Source: Rhizobium terrae (GTDB lineage: Bacteria; Pseudomonadota; Alphaproteobacteria; Rhizobiales; Rhizobiaceae). Taken from it: 64,000 bases of DNA. The position numbers were made by a program, and so were the translations under genes. Every line of letters begins with the position of its first letter. Within the stretch, counting starts at the first letter, position 1. Below, one piece after another: positions 34,283-42,337 of the stretch. The stretch is from assembly GCF_003425685.1 (NCBI RefSeq), contig NZ_QJKM01000021.1, positions 25,573 to 89,572 on the forward strand, given 5' to 3'. Under the pieces are notes generated by a model, which was not told the DNA's origin, made no database searches, and was given only the letters and a program-made list of their open reading frames with translations.

Positions 34283-34663
34283 ATGCACAAGGGTTCATGC
34301 CTCTGCGATGCGGTAACCTTCGAGATCGAAGGTGAACTGGCTGCACCGGATGCCTGCCATTGTTCCAGGTGCCGGAAACATTCCGGCCATTATTTCGCCT
34401 CGACCGACGTGCCGCGTGACCGGCTGACGATCCATGGCACGGAAAATCTCGGCTGGTATCAGTCCTCCGAGAAGGTGCGGCGCGGCTTCTGCACCACCTG
34501 CGGCTCATCGCTCTTCTGGGACCCGCCGCACCGGGACTGGATCGCCGTCGCCATGGGGGCGTTCGATACGCCGACGGAAACGCGCCTGAAGACGCATATC
34601 TTCGTGGCCGACAAGGGCGATTATTACGACATCGCCGATGGCCTGCCGCAGAACCGGCAATGA
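34283..34663 (+). CDS. GFA (CENP-V/glutathione-dependent formaldehyde-activating) family protein
   Basis: A 126-residue zinc-binding protein. The family Cys pattern is complete: GSCLCDAVTF (CxC near residues 5-7), ACHCSRCRKHSG (CxxC near 30-35) and GFCTTCGSSLFW (CxxC near 74-79). Some members help form S-hydroxymethylglutathione from formaldehyde, but most are of unknown function. The ATG at 34283 follows GGGAGGA; a GTG start at 34259 is possible. It follows eda closely and may be cotranscribed with it. Confidence 0.9.
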   Translation: MHKGSCLCDAVTFEIEGELAAPDACHCSRCRKHSGHYFASTDVPRDRLTIHGTENLGWYQSSEKVRRGFCTTCGSSLFWDPPHRDWIAVAMGAFDTPTETRLKTHIFVADKGDYYDIADGLPQNRQ

Positions 34664-34792
34664 CGCTGCCGGGCCGGCGCCATTCACAGGCGTCATTGTC
34701 GGGGCGGGTCGGCCCACCCACCTGCGAACCGTCTTTGTAATTTCACAATCGCATTCCTATCTTCCTCACGAAACGCAACAGGGAGACATGCG

Positions 34793-35506
34793 ATGTTCGA
34801 CGCGAAGAAACTTCTCGACCAGTTCCTCGGATCTCAGATCCCGGGACTGTCGGGAACGGTAAGGGGCCGGGCGGAGCAGGCGGGCCAGCTTGCCAAGGAC
34901 AATCCGCTCGCCACCGGTGCGATCGTCGCAGCGCTTCTCGGCACCAAGACCGGCCGCCAGCTCGCCGGCAATGTGGCGACGGTCGGCGGCATCGCGGCGA
35001 TCGCCGGCCTCGGTTATCTCGCCTACAAGAACTACAGGTCCGGCCAGTCGCCCGAGGCGGCGCCGCAGCCGGCCCCGCAGGCCGGGACACCGCTGCTTGC
35101 GCCGCCTGCCGATTCGCCCTTTCATCCGCAATCCGCGCAGCTTTCCAACGACTTCGCGCTGACGCTGATCCGGGCGATGATCGCCGCCGCCAAGGCCGAC
35201 GGTCATATCGACGCCTCCGAACGCGCCAACATCATGGACAAGGTGCATGCCGTCGACCTGGGCTCGGAGGCGGAAGCCTTCATCGAAAACGAACTCGCCA
35301 ATCCGGTGGATATCGACGACCTCGTCGCGGCTGCCCGCACCGAGGAGCAGAAGGTCGAGCTTTATGCGGCGACCCGCCTGACGATCGATCCGGACACGCG
35401 CGCCGAACGCGGTTATCTCGATCTGCTCGCGGGCCGGCTCGGCCTTGCCGATGCGCTGATCGACCATATCGACGCGACGGTCTCGGCGGCGAAGGTGAAG
35501 GTCTGA
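34793..35506 (+). CDS. TerB-like / DUF533 protein
   Basis: A 237-residue protein of the DUF533/YebE type. A glycine-rich, weakly hydrophobic segment in the N-terminal half (GAIVAALLGTKTGRQLAGNVATVGGIAAIAGLGYLAYKNY, near 42-81) may associate with the membrane. A TerB-like helical domain follows (about 125-235), with LIRAMIAAAKADGHIDASERANI and acidic calcium-type loops. TerB proteins are associated with tellurite resistance, but this class has no proven function. Starts at the ATG behind GGGAGA. Convergent with the YbjQ-like gene. Confidence 0.85.
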   Translation: MFDAKKLLDQFLGSQIPGLSGTVRGRAEQAGQLAKDNPLATGAIVAALLGTKTGRQLAGNVATVGGIAAIAGLGYLAYKNYRSGQSPEAAPQPAPQAGTPLLAPPADSPFHPQSAQLSNDFALTLIRAMIAAAKADGHIDASERANIMDKVHAVDLGSEAEAFIENELANPVDIDDLVAAARTEEQKVELYAATRLTIDPDTRAERGYLDLLAGRLGLADALIDHIDATVSAAKVKV

Positions 35507-35558
35507 GCCGCCGGATAGCTCTTCTTCCGACCGAGGTTGGGAACGGCGTGGGCGGCTT

Positions 35559-36056
35559 TCACTTCGCCAGCTTCACCGCCGTCCCCGTTGCCGCGACGAA
35601 CAGTATGCCGCCCGAACCGGCGGTTGACAGTTCGCTGAAATCGAACCTGACGCCGATGACGGCGTCGGCGCCGAGCTTCACGGCGGCGAGGCGAAGTTCA
35701 GCCATGCAGGCGGTCCTCGCCTCCCGCACGGCGGTCTGCACGGTCTTGCTGCGGCCGCCGAAGAAATCGCGGAAATTGTTGGCGATGTCCTTGAAGATGT
35801 TGAGGCCGACGGCCGTCTCGGCCCCGACGATATCGATGATGCCGTCGATCTGACGGTTCGGGATTTCGCTCGTGGTGGTGACGATGAGCGCAAGGACGGC
35901 GGGATCATTCAGTTCTTCCGGGGTGGGGACCGTTTCGATCTCCTTGATCGCCGAGGCGACTCGGCCGGACTCCGCCTGTGCGCGGCAGTCCTGGCATTGA
36001 CCGCCGCGAAGATCGAGAAAACTGACGTCTCGGCCGCATGATGCGCAGGCTGGCAT
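35559..36056 (-). CDS. YbjQ/UPF0145-family protein with N-terminal zinc ribbon
   Basis: A 165-residue protein. The N-terminus MPACASCGRDVS...GGQCQDCRA has two CxxC pairs (residues 4-7 and 20-23) that should bind zinc. The C-terminal 105 residues are YbjQ-like (heavy-metal-binding UPF0145 domain): LIVTTTSEIPNRQIDGIIDIVGAETAVG, FRDFFGGRSKTVQTAVREARTACMAEL, LGADAVIGVRFDFSEL. The domain forms rings in solved structures and its role is unknown. The ATG at 36056 is the natural start; an ATG five codons earlier (36071) is possible. The frame continues far upstream but overlaps the GNAT gene on the other strand, so it is not coding there. Confidence 0.85.
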   Translation of the reverse strand: MPACASCGRDVSFLDLRGGQCQDCRAQAESGRVASAIKEIETVPTPEELNDPAVLALIVTTTSEIPNRQIDGIIDIVGAETAVGLNIFKDIANNFRDFFGGRSKTVQTAVREARTACMAELRLAAVKLGADAVIGVRFDFSELSTAGSGGILFVAATGTAVKLAK

Positions 36057-36221
36057 GGCTCGCTCCGGCATTCTCGACAAAGGAAGCAGACTGGCAGGCT
36101 GCTGTCCGCGTAAAAAACACACATGCAGGAACACGATGGATGCGCGATCCTTGCGTCGTTCTCGCCCGTTGCCTTTCGTTTTTCCCTGGCCTAAGCCAAT
36201 GGGCTCGAAACAGAGGCTCCC

Positions 36222-36914
36222 ATGCGCGATCTCAAGAATTACAAAGTTGCCGCTCCCGGTCCCGTCACCCTGAAGGGCCGCCTTCTCACCCTCGAGACCT
36301 ATGATCGCGAAAGGCATCTCGCCGGTCTCTGGGAGGCGCTCGGCGGTGCGGACGGGATCAACGACCTCCTCAAATATTTTCCGAACGAGGATTATGCGTC
36401 GGCGGAGGACCTCGACCGCTGGCTGCAATCCGTTCGCCCGAGCGGCTTCGTGACGCTGATCGCCATCGAGAACGCCACCGGCAAGATCGTCGGCATGGCG
36501 AGCTTCATGCGCCCCGACCCCAAGAACGGCGTCGTCGAGGTTGGTTCCGTCGCGCATGGGCCGGCGATGAAGCGGTCGCCGATGTCGACCGAACTGCATT
36601 ACCTGATGGCCAGGCACGTCTTCGAGGACCTCGGCTATCGCCGCTACGAGTGGAAGTGCCATAACGAAAACGAGCCGAGCAAGGTGACCGCGCTGCGCTA
36701 CGGCTTCACCTTCGAAGGCGTTTTCCGCCAGCACGTGATTTCGCGCGGTGCCAATCGCGACACGGCGTGGTTCTCGATGATCGACGGCGAATGGCCGCTC
36801 CTGAAAGCCGCCTTCGAGGCTTGGCTCGCACCGGAGAATTTCGATGCCGAGGGCAGGCAGAAACGGCGGCTGGAAGACATTCGGGCCGGGCTCGCAAAGG
36901 AGAAGACCGCATGA
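36222..36914 (+). CDS. GNAT N-acetyltransferase, RimJ/RimL type
   Basis: A 230-residue acetyltransferase. The layout LTLETYDRERHLAGLWEAL, GFVTLIAIENATGKIVGMASFM, EVGSVAHGPAMKRSPMSTELHYLMARHVFEDLGYRRYEWKC and LRYGFTFEGVFRQHVISRGANRDTAWFSMI is that of RimJ/RimL-like proteins, which acetylate protein N-termini or small molecules using acetyl-CoA. The expected R/Q-x-x-G-x-G/A loop is replaced by KRSPMSTE, as is common in this subgroup. The next small gene starts inside its stop codon (ATGA), so they are coupled. Confidence 0.88.
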   Translation: MRDLKNYKVAAPGPVTLKGRLLTLETYDRERHLAGLWEALGGADGINDLLKYFPNEDYASAEDLDRWLQSVRPSGFVTLIAIENATGKIVGMASFMRPDPKNGVVEVGSVAHGPAMKRSPMSTELHYLMARHVFEDLGYRRYEWKCHNENEPSKVTALRYGFTFEGVFRQHVISRGANRDTAWFSMIDGEWPLLKAAFEAWLAPENFDAEGRQKRRLEDIRAGLAKEKTA

Positions 36915-37117
36915 CGCCCGAAGCAAGATCCCAGGCGACGGCTGCAGCGATCATCCTGATCGTGGCCGGGCTCGTCGTCTATTTCCTGCCGACCATCGTG
37001 CTCGGCATTGGCCGGTTTTCGCCGGTCCTAGGCTTCATCGTCGGCGCTCTTCTGCTGCTCGGTTTCTTCCTCGTCTTCTGGCTTCGGGCGCGCTACCAGC
37101 GAAACCGCGACCGCTGA
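36911..37117 (+). CDS. Small two-helix membrane protein
   Basis: A 68-residue protein with two hydrophobic segments (AAAIILIVAGLVVYFLPTIV near 11-30 and LGFIVGALLLLGFFLVFWL near 41-59) and a basic C-terminal end (RARYQRNRDR). The start ATG overlaps the GNAT stop (ATGA at 36911-36914), a sign of translational coupling. No known family or function recognised. Confidence 0.75.
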   Translation: MTPEARSQATAAAIILIVAGLVVYFLPTIVLGIGRFSPVLGFIVGALLLLGFFLVFWLRARYQRNRDR

Positions 37118-37236
37118 ACCTCTTCGAAGCCCCGACGCTCGCCATGCTCAGGCGGCAGGATGCGGACGCTCTCGATTGCCTACCGGCTCGGCACCGAGTC
37201 TGGTTTGGGCTGTCCTGCGCCGATACCCTATCTCCG

Positions 37237-38289
37237 TCAGTTCTGAAGGGTGGCGCCCAGAAGCGTCAATCCAACCAGCAGCACGAAGAGCGCACCGCCG
37301 ATCTCGATCGCGTGGCCGATCCGTCCTGCCGTCCGCGAACCGGGTCCGGCAAGTCTGAGCGCCACATCCTTGGCGCCGACGGCCAGGGTGGCGAGGATGG
37401 CGACGGTGATCGCCGTGCCGACCGACATGGCAAGCACCGAAAGCACGCCGCCGAGATAGAGGCTGTTGAGCAGCGCAAAACTCATCACCAGGATCGCGCC
37501 GGAGCAGGGCCGCAGGCCGACCGCGATGATCGCCGACCAGGCTTCCCGCAGGCTGAAATTTTTGGCGCGCAGCAGGTTAGGGTCAGGCATATGGCTTACG
37601 CCGCAGGTCTCGCAATATTCGCTCTCGCCCTTGTGGGCGTGGTCGTCGATCCCGACGGCCTGGAAGTTGAAGCCGGTCGAGGCGCGACCGGCGGCCGGCG
37701 CGCTGAAAAGCATCGCGGTCGCGGGTGCCGCTTCCGGCACGCGGACGATGCGCAGCCTGAGCGCGCTGATTTTCTTGACGAGCAGCCAGGCGCCGAACAA
37801 CGCCACCAGCGCAAAACTCGCGATCTCCATCGCCTGGGTGGCGGCGGTCATGGTGATGCCGGAGCCGCGCAGCACGACATAGGCCGCACCCACGAGCATG
37901 ATCGCTATCACGCCCTGCAGCAGGGCGGAGGCGAAGGAAATGCCGATGCCGCGCTTGAGTTGCACCTCGTTGGCGATCATGTAGGAGGAGATCACCGCCT
38001 TGCCGTGGCCCGGGCCGGCGGCATGGAAGACGCCGTAGGCGAAGGAAAGTCCGATCAGGCCGGACAGCGCGTAAGGGTCTTCGCGCATGGCCCGCAGCGA
38101 ACCCGTCAGTGCGCGATAGAAGGACTGCTGGTAGGTGTTGATCCAGGCGAAGAAGGGGCCGAACGGCCCGCCGGCCGAGAAGGAGGGTTCGGCCGAACCG
38201 ACGCCGAGCGGCGATTGCGCATGGGCGATGCCGGCGACGGCGAAGGCGGCCAGAACGGCAAGGGCGAGCCCGTGGCGTTTTGTCAGCAT
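37237..38289 (-). CDS. NicO-family nickel/cobalt transporter
   Basis: A 350-residue membrane protein with a signal-like N-terminus (LALAVLAAFAVAGIAHAQ) and about six helices. The family motifs are FHAAGPGHGKAVISSYM (near residues 66-82, His-rich metal path) and IIAVGLRPCSGAILVMSF (near 235-252), as in RcnA/NicO exporters. A cytosolic or periplasmic loop holds potential ligands (DDHAHKGESEYCETCGVSHMPD, near 195-216). The metal is probably Ni or Co; export is more likely than uptake, but this is not shown by sequence. The gene overlaps the upstream DUF1007 gene by 7 bases, so they form one operon. Confidence 0.85.
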   Translation of the reverse strand: MLTKRHGLALAVLAAFAVAGIAHAQSPLGVGSAEPSFSAGGPFGPFFAWINTYQQSFYRALTGSLRAMREDPYALSGLIGLSFAYGVFHAAGPGHGKAVISSYMIANEVQLKRGIGISFASALLQGVIAIMLVGAAYVVLRGSGITMTAATQAMEIASFALVALFGAWLLVKKISALRLRIVRVPEAAPATAMLFSAPAAGRASTGFNFQAVGIDDHAHKGESEYCETCGVSHMPDPNLLRAKNFSLREAWSAIIAVGLRPCSGAILVMSFALLNSLYLGGVLSVLAMSVGTAITVAILATLAVGAKDVALRLAGPGSRTAGRIGHAIEIGGALFVLLVGLTLLGATLQN

Positions 38290-38924
38290 GTCAGTTCCAG
38301 TCGGGTGGCAAAGAGTTTCGTCATGTCGGTGCCGGTCGGATCGTTGAAGAAGGCATCCGTCAGCGTGGCGTTGTTTTGCGAAATGACCTCGTCGGGATCC
38401 GGCCGCACGACCTTGTGCTGGCAATGGGCGAAACCCGCCCCCTTGGCCGACAGGTCGCCATCGGTCGGGAAGTCGATCGAGGTGTACATGGTCGGGTCGT
38501 AGATGCCGAAGGTCATGCGGCCCTTGAGCGGTACCAGCTTTTCGGGCTTCACCGAGAAGATCACCAGAAGCTGGTTGTCCTGCAGCGTCACGTGGATGAC
38601 GTCCGGCTTCGTCACGCCGATCGTCGCGCCGTTCAGGGTGATCGTCGTGAAGTAGTGGTAGTCGCCGAGCGACTTGCGCATCACCTCGCCGAGTTCGGCA
38701 AGCTCCTTCTGGTCGAGCTTCAGATCGGTGTTCTTGTCGAAATCGAGCAGTACGCTGGACGAAAAGACCTCGTCGAACCGCCAGACGTTGTGGAGTTCGG
38801 CGATGTTGCCGTCATTGCCCGCCACCACCTCCAGCCGCGCTTCCGCGAAGATATGCGGGTGGGCGAGGGCGGGGGCCGGCAGCGTGGCAAACAGAGCGGC
38901 CAGGGCCGTGCGAAGATGTCTCAT
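38283..38924 (-). CDS. DUF1007 family periplasmic protein
   Basis: A 213-residue secreted protein. The signal peptide (MRHLRTALAALFATLPAPALA) ends right before the family's HPHIFAEARLEV metal-type motif. Other conserved pieces include WRFDEVFSSSVLLDFDKNTD and GDYHYFTTI. Proteins of this family usually lie next to, or are fused with, NicO-type transporters, as here where the two genes overlap by 7 bases. It may load or sense the metal in the periplasm; that is inference. Confidence 0.85.
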   Translation of the reverse strand: MRHLRTALAALFATLPAPALAHPHIFAEARLEVVAGNDGNIAELHNVWRFDEVFSSSVLLDFDKNTDLKLDQKELAELGEVMRKSLGDYHYFTTITLNGATIGVTKPDVIHVTLQDNQLLVIFSVKPEKLVPLKGRMTFGIYDPTMYTSIDFPTDGDLSAKGAGFAHCQHKVVRPDPDEVISQNNATLTDAFFNDPTGTDMTKLFATRLELTC

Positions 38925-38996
38925 GAATGACCGCCGTTCCGCTTTCGATTTTCCCGGATCTGATGCCGCGTAAATGAGACGGAATTTCGACCCGGG

Positions 38997-39893
38997 TCAA
39001 TGCGGCTGGCGGCGGAACCAGGCGGAAAGGAAATCGACGAAGCTTCTCACCTTGGCCGGCAGGTAGCGGCGATGCGGATAGACCGCGTAGATGCCGCGGT
39101 CCTTGGCGATATAGTCGTCGAACAGGGTGACGAGTTCGCCCGACTGGATCGAACTGTTGGCGATGAAGTCGGGAATGATCGCCACGCCCAGGCCGGCGCG
39201 GGCGGCACGCAGCGTCGCCTGGGGACTGTTGATCTCGATCGGGCCGCTGACGGCGACGGAGATCGTCGAGCCGTCCTTGTCGGTGAAGCGCACGTTGTTG
39301 TGCCAGCGGGAGTTGGTGTCGATGATGAAGGGGACGCGGTTCAGGCCCTGCGGGTGTTCGAGCGGCCCGTATTGGGCAACGAAATCGGCGGTCGCCACCG
39401 CATAGACCCGGAAGTCGGAGAGCTTTCGGGCGATGAGGCCGGAGTCTTCGAGCTTGGTGATTCGGATCGCAAGGTCGAAATTCTCCTCGATCAGATCGAC
39501 GAAGCGGTCTTCCGCGACGATTTCCAGCGAGACCTCCGGATGGCCCTTGGCGAAGTCGATCAGCGACTGGCCGACCTCCGCATCGACGAAGGTGCGCGGC
39601 ACGGAAACGCGCAGCCGCCCCTTGAGGTCGGCGTTGTTCTCACGCACCAGATCCGCGAGGTTGTCGATCTCCTTGAGGATATCGGCGGCGGTGCGATAAT
39701 AGGTATGGCCCGCCTCGGTCATCGAGAACTGGCGGGTGGTGCGATTGAGCAGCAGCGCGCCGAGATCGTCCTCCAGTTCGCGCACGTATTTCGACAGCAG
39801 CGCCTTCGATCGTCCGGTCCGTCTCGCGGCGGCGGAAAAGCCTTCCGCTTCAACCACATCGATGAAGGCGCGCATGCGCGTCAGAGTATCCAA
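38997..39893 (-). CDS. LysR family transcriptional regulator
   Basis: A 298-residue LysR-type regulator. The winged helix-turn-helix occupies residues 1-60 (MRAFIDVVEAEGFSAAARRTGRSKALLSKYVRELEDDLGALLLNRTTRQFSMTEAG). The C-terminal PBP2 effector domain (about 92-290) resembles the CrgA-like group. The gene begins about 550 bases before the divergent decarboxylase gene, with a long untranslated leader between. It could control that gene, but nothing in the sequence proves it. LysR regulators normally act on a divergent target, and the immediate gene on the other side is DUF1007/NicO. Confidence 0.93.
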   Translation of the reverse strand: MDTLTRMRAFIDVVEAEGFSAAARRTGRSKALLSKYVRELEDDLGALLLNRTTRQFSMTEAGHTYYRTAADILKEIDNLADLVRENNADLKGRLRVSVPRTFVDAEVGQSLIDFAKGHPEVSLEIVAEDRFVDLIEENFDLAIRITKLEDSGLIARKLSDFRVYAVATADFVAQYGPLEHPQGLNRVPFIIDTNSRWHNNVRFTDKDGSTISVAVSGPIEINSPQATLRAARAGLGVAIIPDFIANSSIQSGELVTLFDDYIAKDRGIYAVYPHRRYLPAKVRSFVDFLSAWFRRQPH

Positions 39894-40440
39894 ATGTCAC
39901 CCCATTGGTTTGGCGAAATCCTAGGTGGGTGCTCATCATCCATTGTGCAATGCGAATTTTCGATGAAGGCCAAAAAATCTCTTGATTATGACGGCGAATA
40001 TTCTTATCTCCCGGGCTGCCCAAAGTCGCACGTGCCTGTGGGTGTCCGCCGACCCTCGAACTGAGAACAATCTCTAAGGTGAGGTCATCGGTAAGGTACC
40101 TGGAACTAACCGCTCCAGTCGCTATTCCGGCCAACCGGGAAATGCGAGGACATCTTGAAGCAACGACGGTGCGGGCCTTTCTGGTCTCTGCAGGCTTTCC
40201 ATCAGCCTGCAATACTGAAGAGGCACACCATCATTGCCGGAAGTGCGGCGGGGTTTCCCCTCCAATCCAAGGCAGACAAAGCCGGATCAATGCTCGTGGC
40301 AGGGCGTTGGTCTACATGCCGCGCGGTAGAGCGTGTCCAGGGTACCAGTGTCTCCACCAACTGGGCCTGTCGCATTCTCGTCCGCCCTTTGTCCTCCGGT
40401 CTCAAAAGCCGGAGCTTTGAGATTTTGAAGGGACTGACCA
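39894..40440 (+). promoter_or_regulatory. Long structured leader upstream of the ornithine/lysine decarboxylase gene (speF-leader candidate)
   Basis: No credible gene is found in 547 bases. The last 360 bases are rich in hairpins, ending with CTCCGG-CCGGAG (40394-40399 with 40409-40414) and an overlapping TCTCAAA-TTTGAGA (40400-40406 with 40416-40422), which exclude each other because the first uses bases inside the second. The ribosome site AAGGGA (40427-40432) follows at once. In alphaproteobacteria a conserved leader RNA of the speF family lies before ornithine decarboxylase genes; I assign this region to it by position and gene context and cannot match the covariance model. Confidence 0.5.
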
Positions 40441-41574
40441 ATGACCACTGCTCGTATCCTCGACTTCATCAAGACCCGCCGTCCGGAAGGTCCGTGCCTG
40501 GTTGTTGATCTCGATGTCGTGCGCGACAATTTCACCGCTTTCCGCCATGCGCTGCCGGACAGCGCCATCTACTACGCGGTCAAGGCCAACCCGGAACCGG
40601 CAATCCTGAAGCTCCTCGCTTCCATGGGTTCCAACTTCGATTGCGCCTCCGTGGCCGAAATCCAGATGGCGCTCGATGCCGGTGCTACCGCCGACCGTAT
40701 CTCCTTCGGCAACACGATCAAGAAGGAGCGCGACATCGCCCGCGCCTTCGCGCTCGGCGTCGGCCTCTATGCCGTCGATAGCCATGAGGAAGTCGAGAAG
40801 ATTTCCCGCGCAGCCCCCGGCGCAAAGGTGTTCTGCCGCGTGCTGACCGATGGCGAAGGCGCCGAATGGCCGCTGTCGCGCAAGTTCGGCTGCGTCCCGC
40901 AGATGGCCGTCGACGTGCTCGTCTACGCCCACCAGATGGGTCTCGAATCCTACGGTGTGTCCTTCCATGTCGGCTCGCAGATGACCAAGGTCGATGCTTG
41001 GGATTCGGCTCTCGCCGATGCCAAGCGCGTCTTCGCCTCGCTCGCAAAGCAGGGCATCGTTCTGCAGATGGTCAACATGGGCGGCGGTTTCCCGACCAAG
41101 TACCTGCGCGACGTGCCGTCTGCCGAAGCCTATGGCAAGGCGATCTTCGCTTCGCTGCGCAAGCATTTCGGCAACAACCTGCCGAAGACGATCATCGAGC
41201 CGGGTCGCGGCATGGTCGGCAATGCGGGCGTCATCAAGGCTGAAGTCGTCCTCGTGTCGAAGAAGTCGGACAACGACAACCATCGCTGGGTCTTCCTCGA
41301 CATCGGCAAGTTCGGCGGTCTCGCCGAAACCATGGACGAGGCGATCCGCTACCCGATCCGCACCGAGCGCGATCAGGACGAGATGGAGCCCTGCGTTCTG
41401 GCCGGTCCGACCTGCGATTCCGCGGACGTGCTGTACGAGAAGAACATGTATCCGCTGCCGATCTCTCTGACGATCGGCGACGAGGTTCTGATCGAAGGCA
41501 CCGGCGCCTACACGACGACCTACTCGGCCGTCGCCTTCAACGGCTTCGAGCCCCTGAAGGCCTACGTCATTTAA
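40441..41574 (+). CDS. Ornithine/lysine decarboxylase, PLP fold type III
   Basis: Makes putrescine (from ornithine) and perhaps cadaverine (from lysine). The 377-residue enzyme has the PLP-Lys motif YYAVKANPEPAIL (Lys near residue 44), CASVAEIQMAL, HVGSQMTK (near 177), the phosphate-binding GGGFPTK (near 216), IIEPGRGMVGNAG (near 252) and the active-site Cys in GPTCDSADVLYEKN (near 323). This is the eukaryote-like ornithine decarboxylase family common in rhizobia, some of which accept both amino acids. Activity may be controlled by the structured leader. It starts at the ATG behind AAGGGA, and the next gene is a GNAT protein in the same direction. Confidence 0.94.
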   Translation: MTTARILDFIKTRRPEGPCLVVDLDVVRDNFTAFRHALPDSAIYYAVKANPEPAILKLLASMGSNFDCASVAEIQMALDAGATADRISFGNTIKKERDIARAFALGVGLYAVDSHEEVEKISRAAPGAKVFCRVLTDGEGAEWPLSRKFGCVPQMAVDVLVYAHQMGLESYGVSFHVGSQMTKVDAWDSALADAKRVFASLAKQGIVLQMVNMGGGFPTKYLRDVPSAEAYGKAIFASLRKHFGNNLPKTIIEPGRGMVGNAGVIKAEVVLVSKKSDNDNHRWVFLDIGKFGGLAETMDEAIRYPIRTERDQDEMEPCVLAGPTCDSADVLYEKNMYPLPISLTIGDEVLIEGTGAYTTTYSAVAFNGFEPLKAYVI

Positions 41575-41683
41575 GGGGCGGATTTCCGCTCCCTAACTCC
41601 GCCGGCCCCGTAACCAGCCGGGGCGGCAAATTCACAATTCTCCGTAGTACCGCCTTGAACGGTTTTGGGTTCGGGAGGCCACA

Positions 41684-42253
41684 GTGGCCACTGTTCTTGA
41701 TTCTGTCCGCGCTCTTTTTGCGCCGAACAACACTTTCACCATCGATGCCGAGACGCCGGCCGACGTCGTCGCGCGCGAAAACCTGCTCGACCGCGCCATG
41801 GGTCCGGACCGCCGCAAGAAGTCGTCGGAGAAGATCCGCCGCGGCCGCGTGCCGGCGGACGGGCTGGCGATCGTCGCCCGCGATTCGGCAGGCCACGTGA
41901 TCGGCACGGTGCGACTGTGGAACGTCGAAGCCGGCATCGGTCCCGACGGCGCGCCGGTCGAGGCGCTGCTGCTCGGCCCGCTGGCCGTCGATTCGGCGCA
42001 TGAAGGTCGCGGCATCGGCGGTGCGCTGATGCGTGCGGCAGTTGCCGAAGCCCACAAGCGCGGCCATGGCGCCATCCTGCTCGTCGGCGACGCGGCCTAT
42101 TACGAGCGGTTCGGCTTCTTTGCCGACAAGACCCGGCATCTCGTCATGCCCGGCCCGTTCCAGCGTTCACGTTTCCTGGCGCTGGAACTGAAGGCCGGCT
42201 GGCTGGAAGGTGCCGCGGGCATGATCGTCGCGAGCGGGCGCAAGCTCGCCTGA
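41684..42253 (+). CDS. GNAT family N-acetyltransferase
   Basis: A 189-residue acetyltransferase starting at GTG with a good ribosome site (GGGAGG about 10 bases upstream). Acetyl-CoA loop: LGPLAVDSAHEGRGIGGALMRAAVAEA (GRGIGG near residues 109-114), with GHGAILLVGDAAYYERFGFF typical of the YhbS-like group. Substrate unknown. It follows the decarboxylase gene by 109 bases and is a plausible second gene of the operon, which raises the idea of polyamine acetylation; this is inference. Confidence 0.88.
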   Translation: MATVLDSVRALFAPNNTFTIDAETPADVVARENLLDRAMGPDRRKKSSEKIRRGRVPADGLAIVARDSAGHVIGTVRLWNVEAGIGPDGAPVEALLLGPLAVDSAHEGRGIGGALMRAAVAEAHKRGHGAILLVGDAAYYERFGFFADKTRHLVMPGPFQRSRFLALELKAGWLEGAAGMIVASGRKLA

Positions 42254-42337
42254 GGCGTCGACATGCCTTGCCCGGAGAATGGGGCAGGCGCGCGCGGGCC
42301 TTGCGTCCCGACGTGAAGCCTGCCCCTCCCGGGCTCG

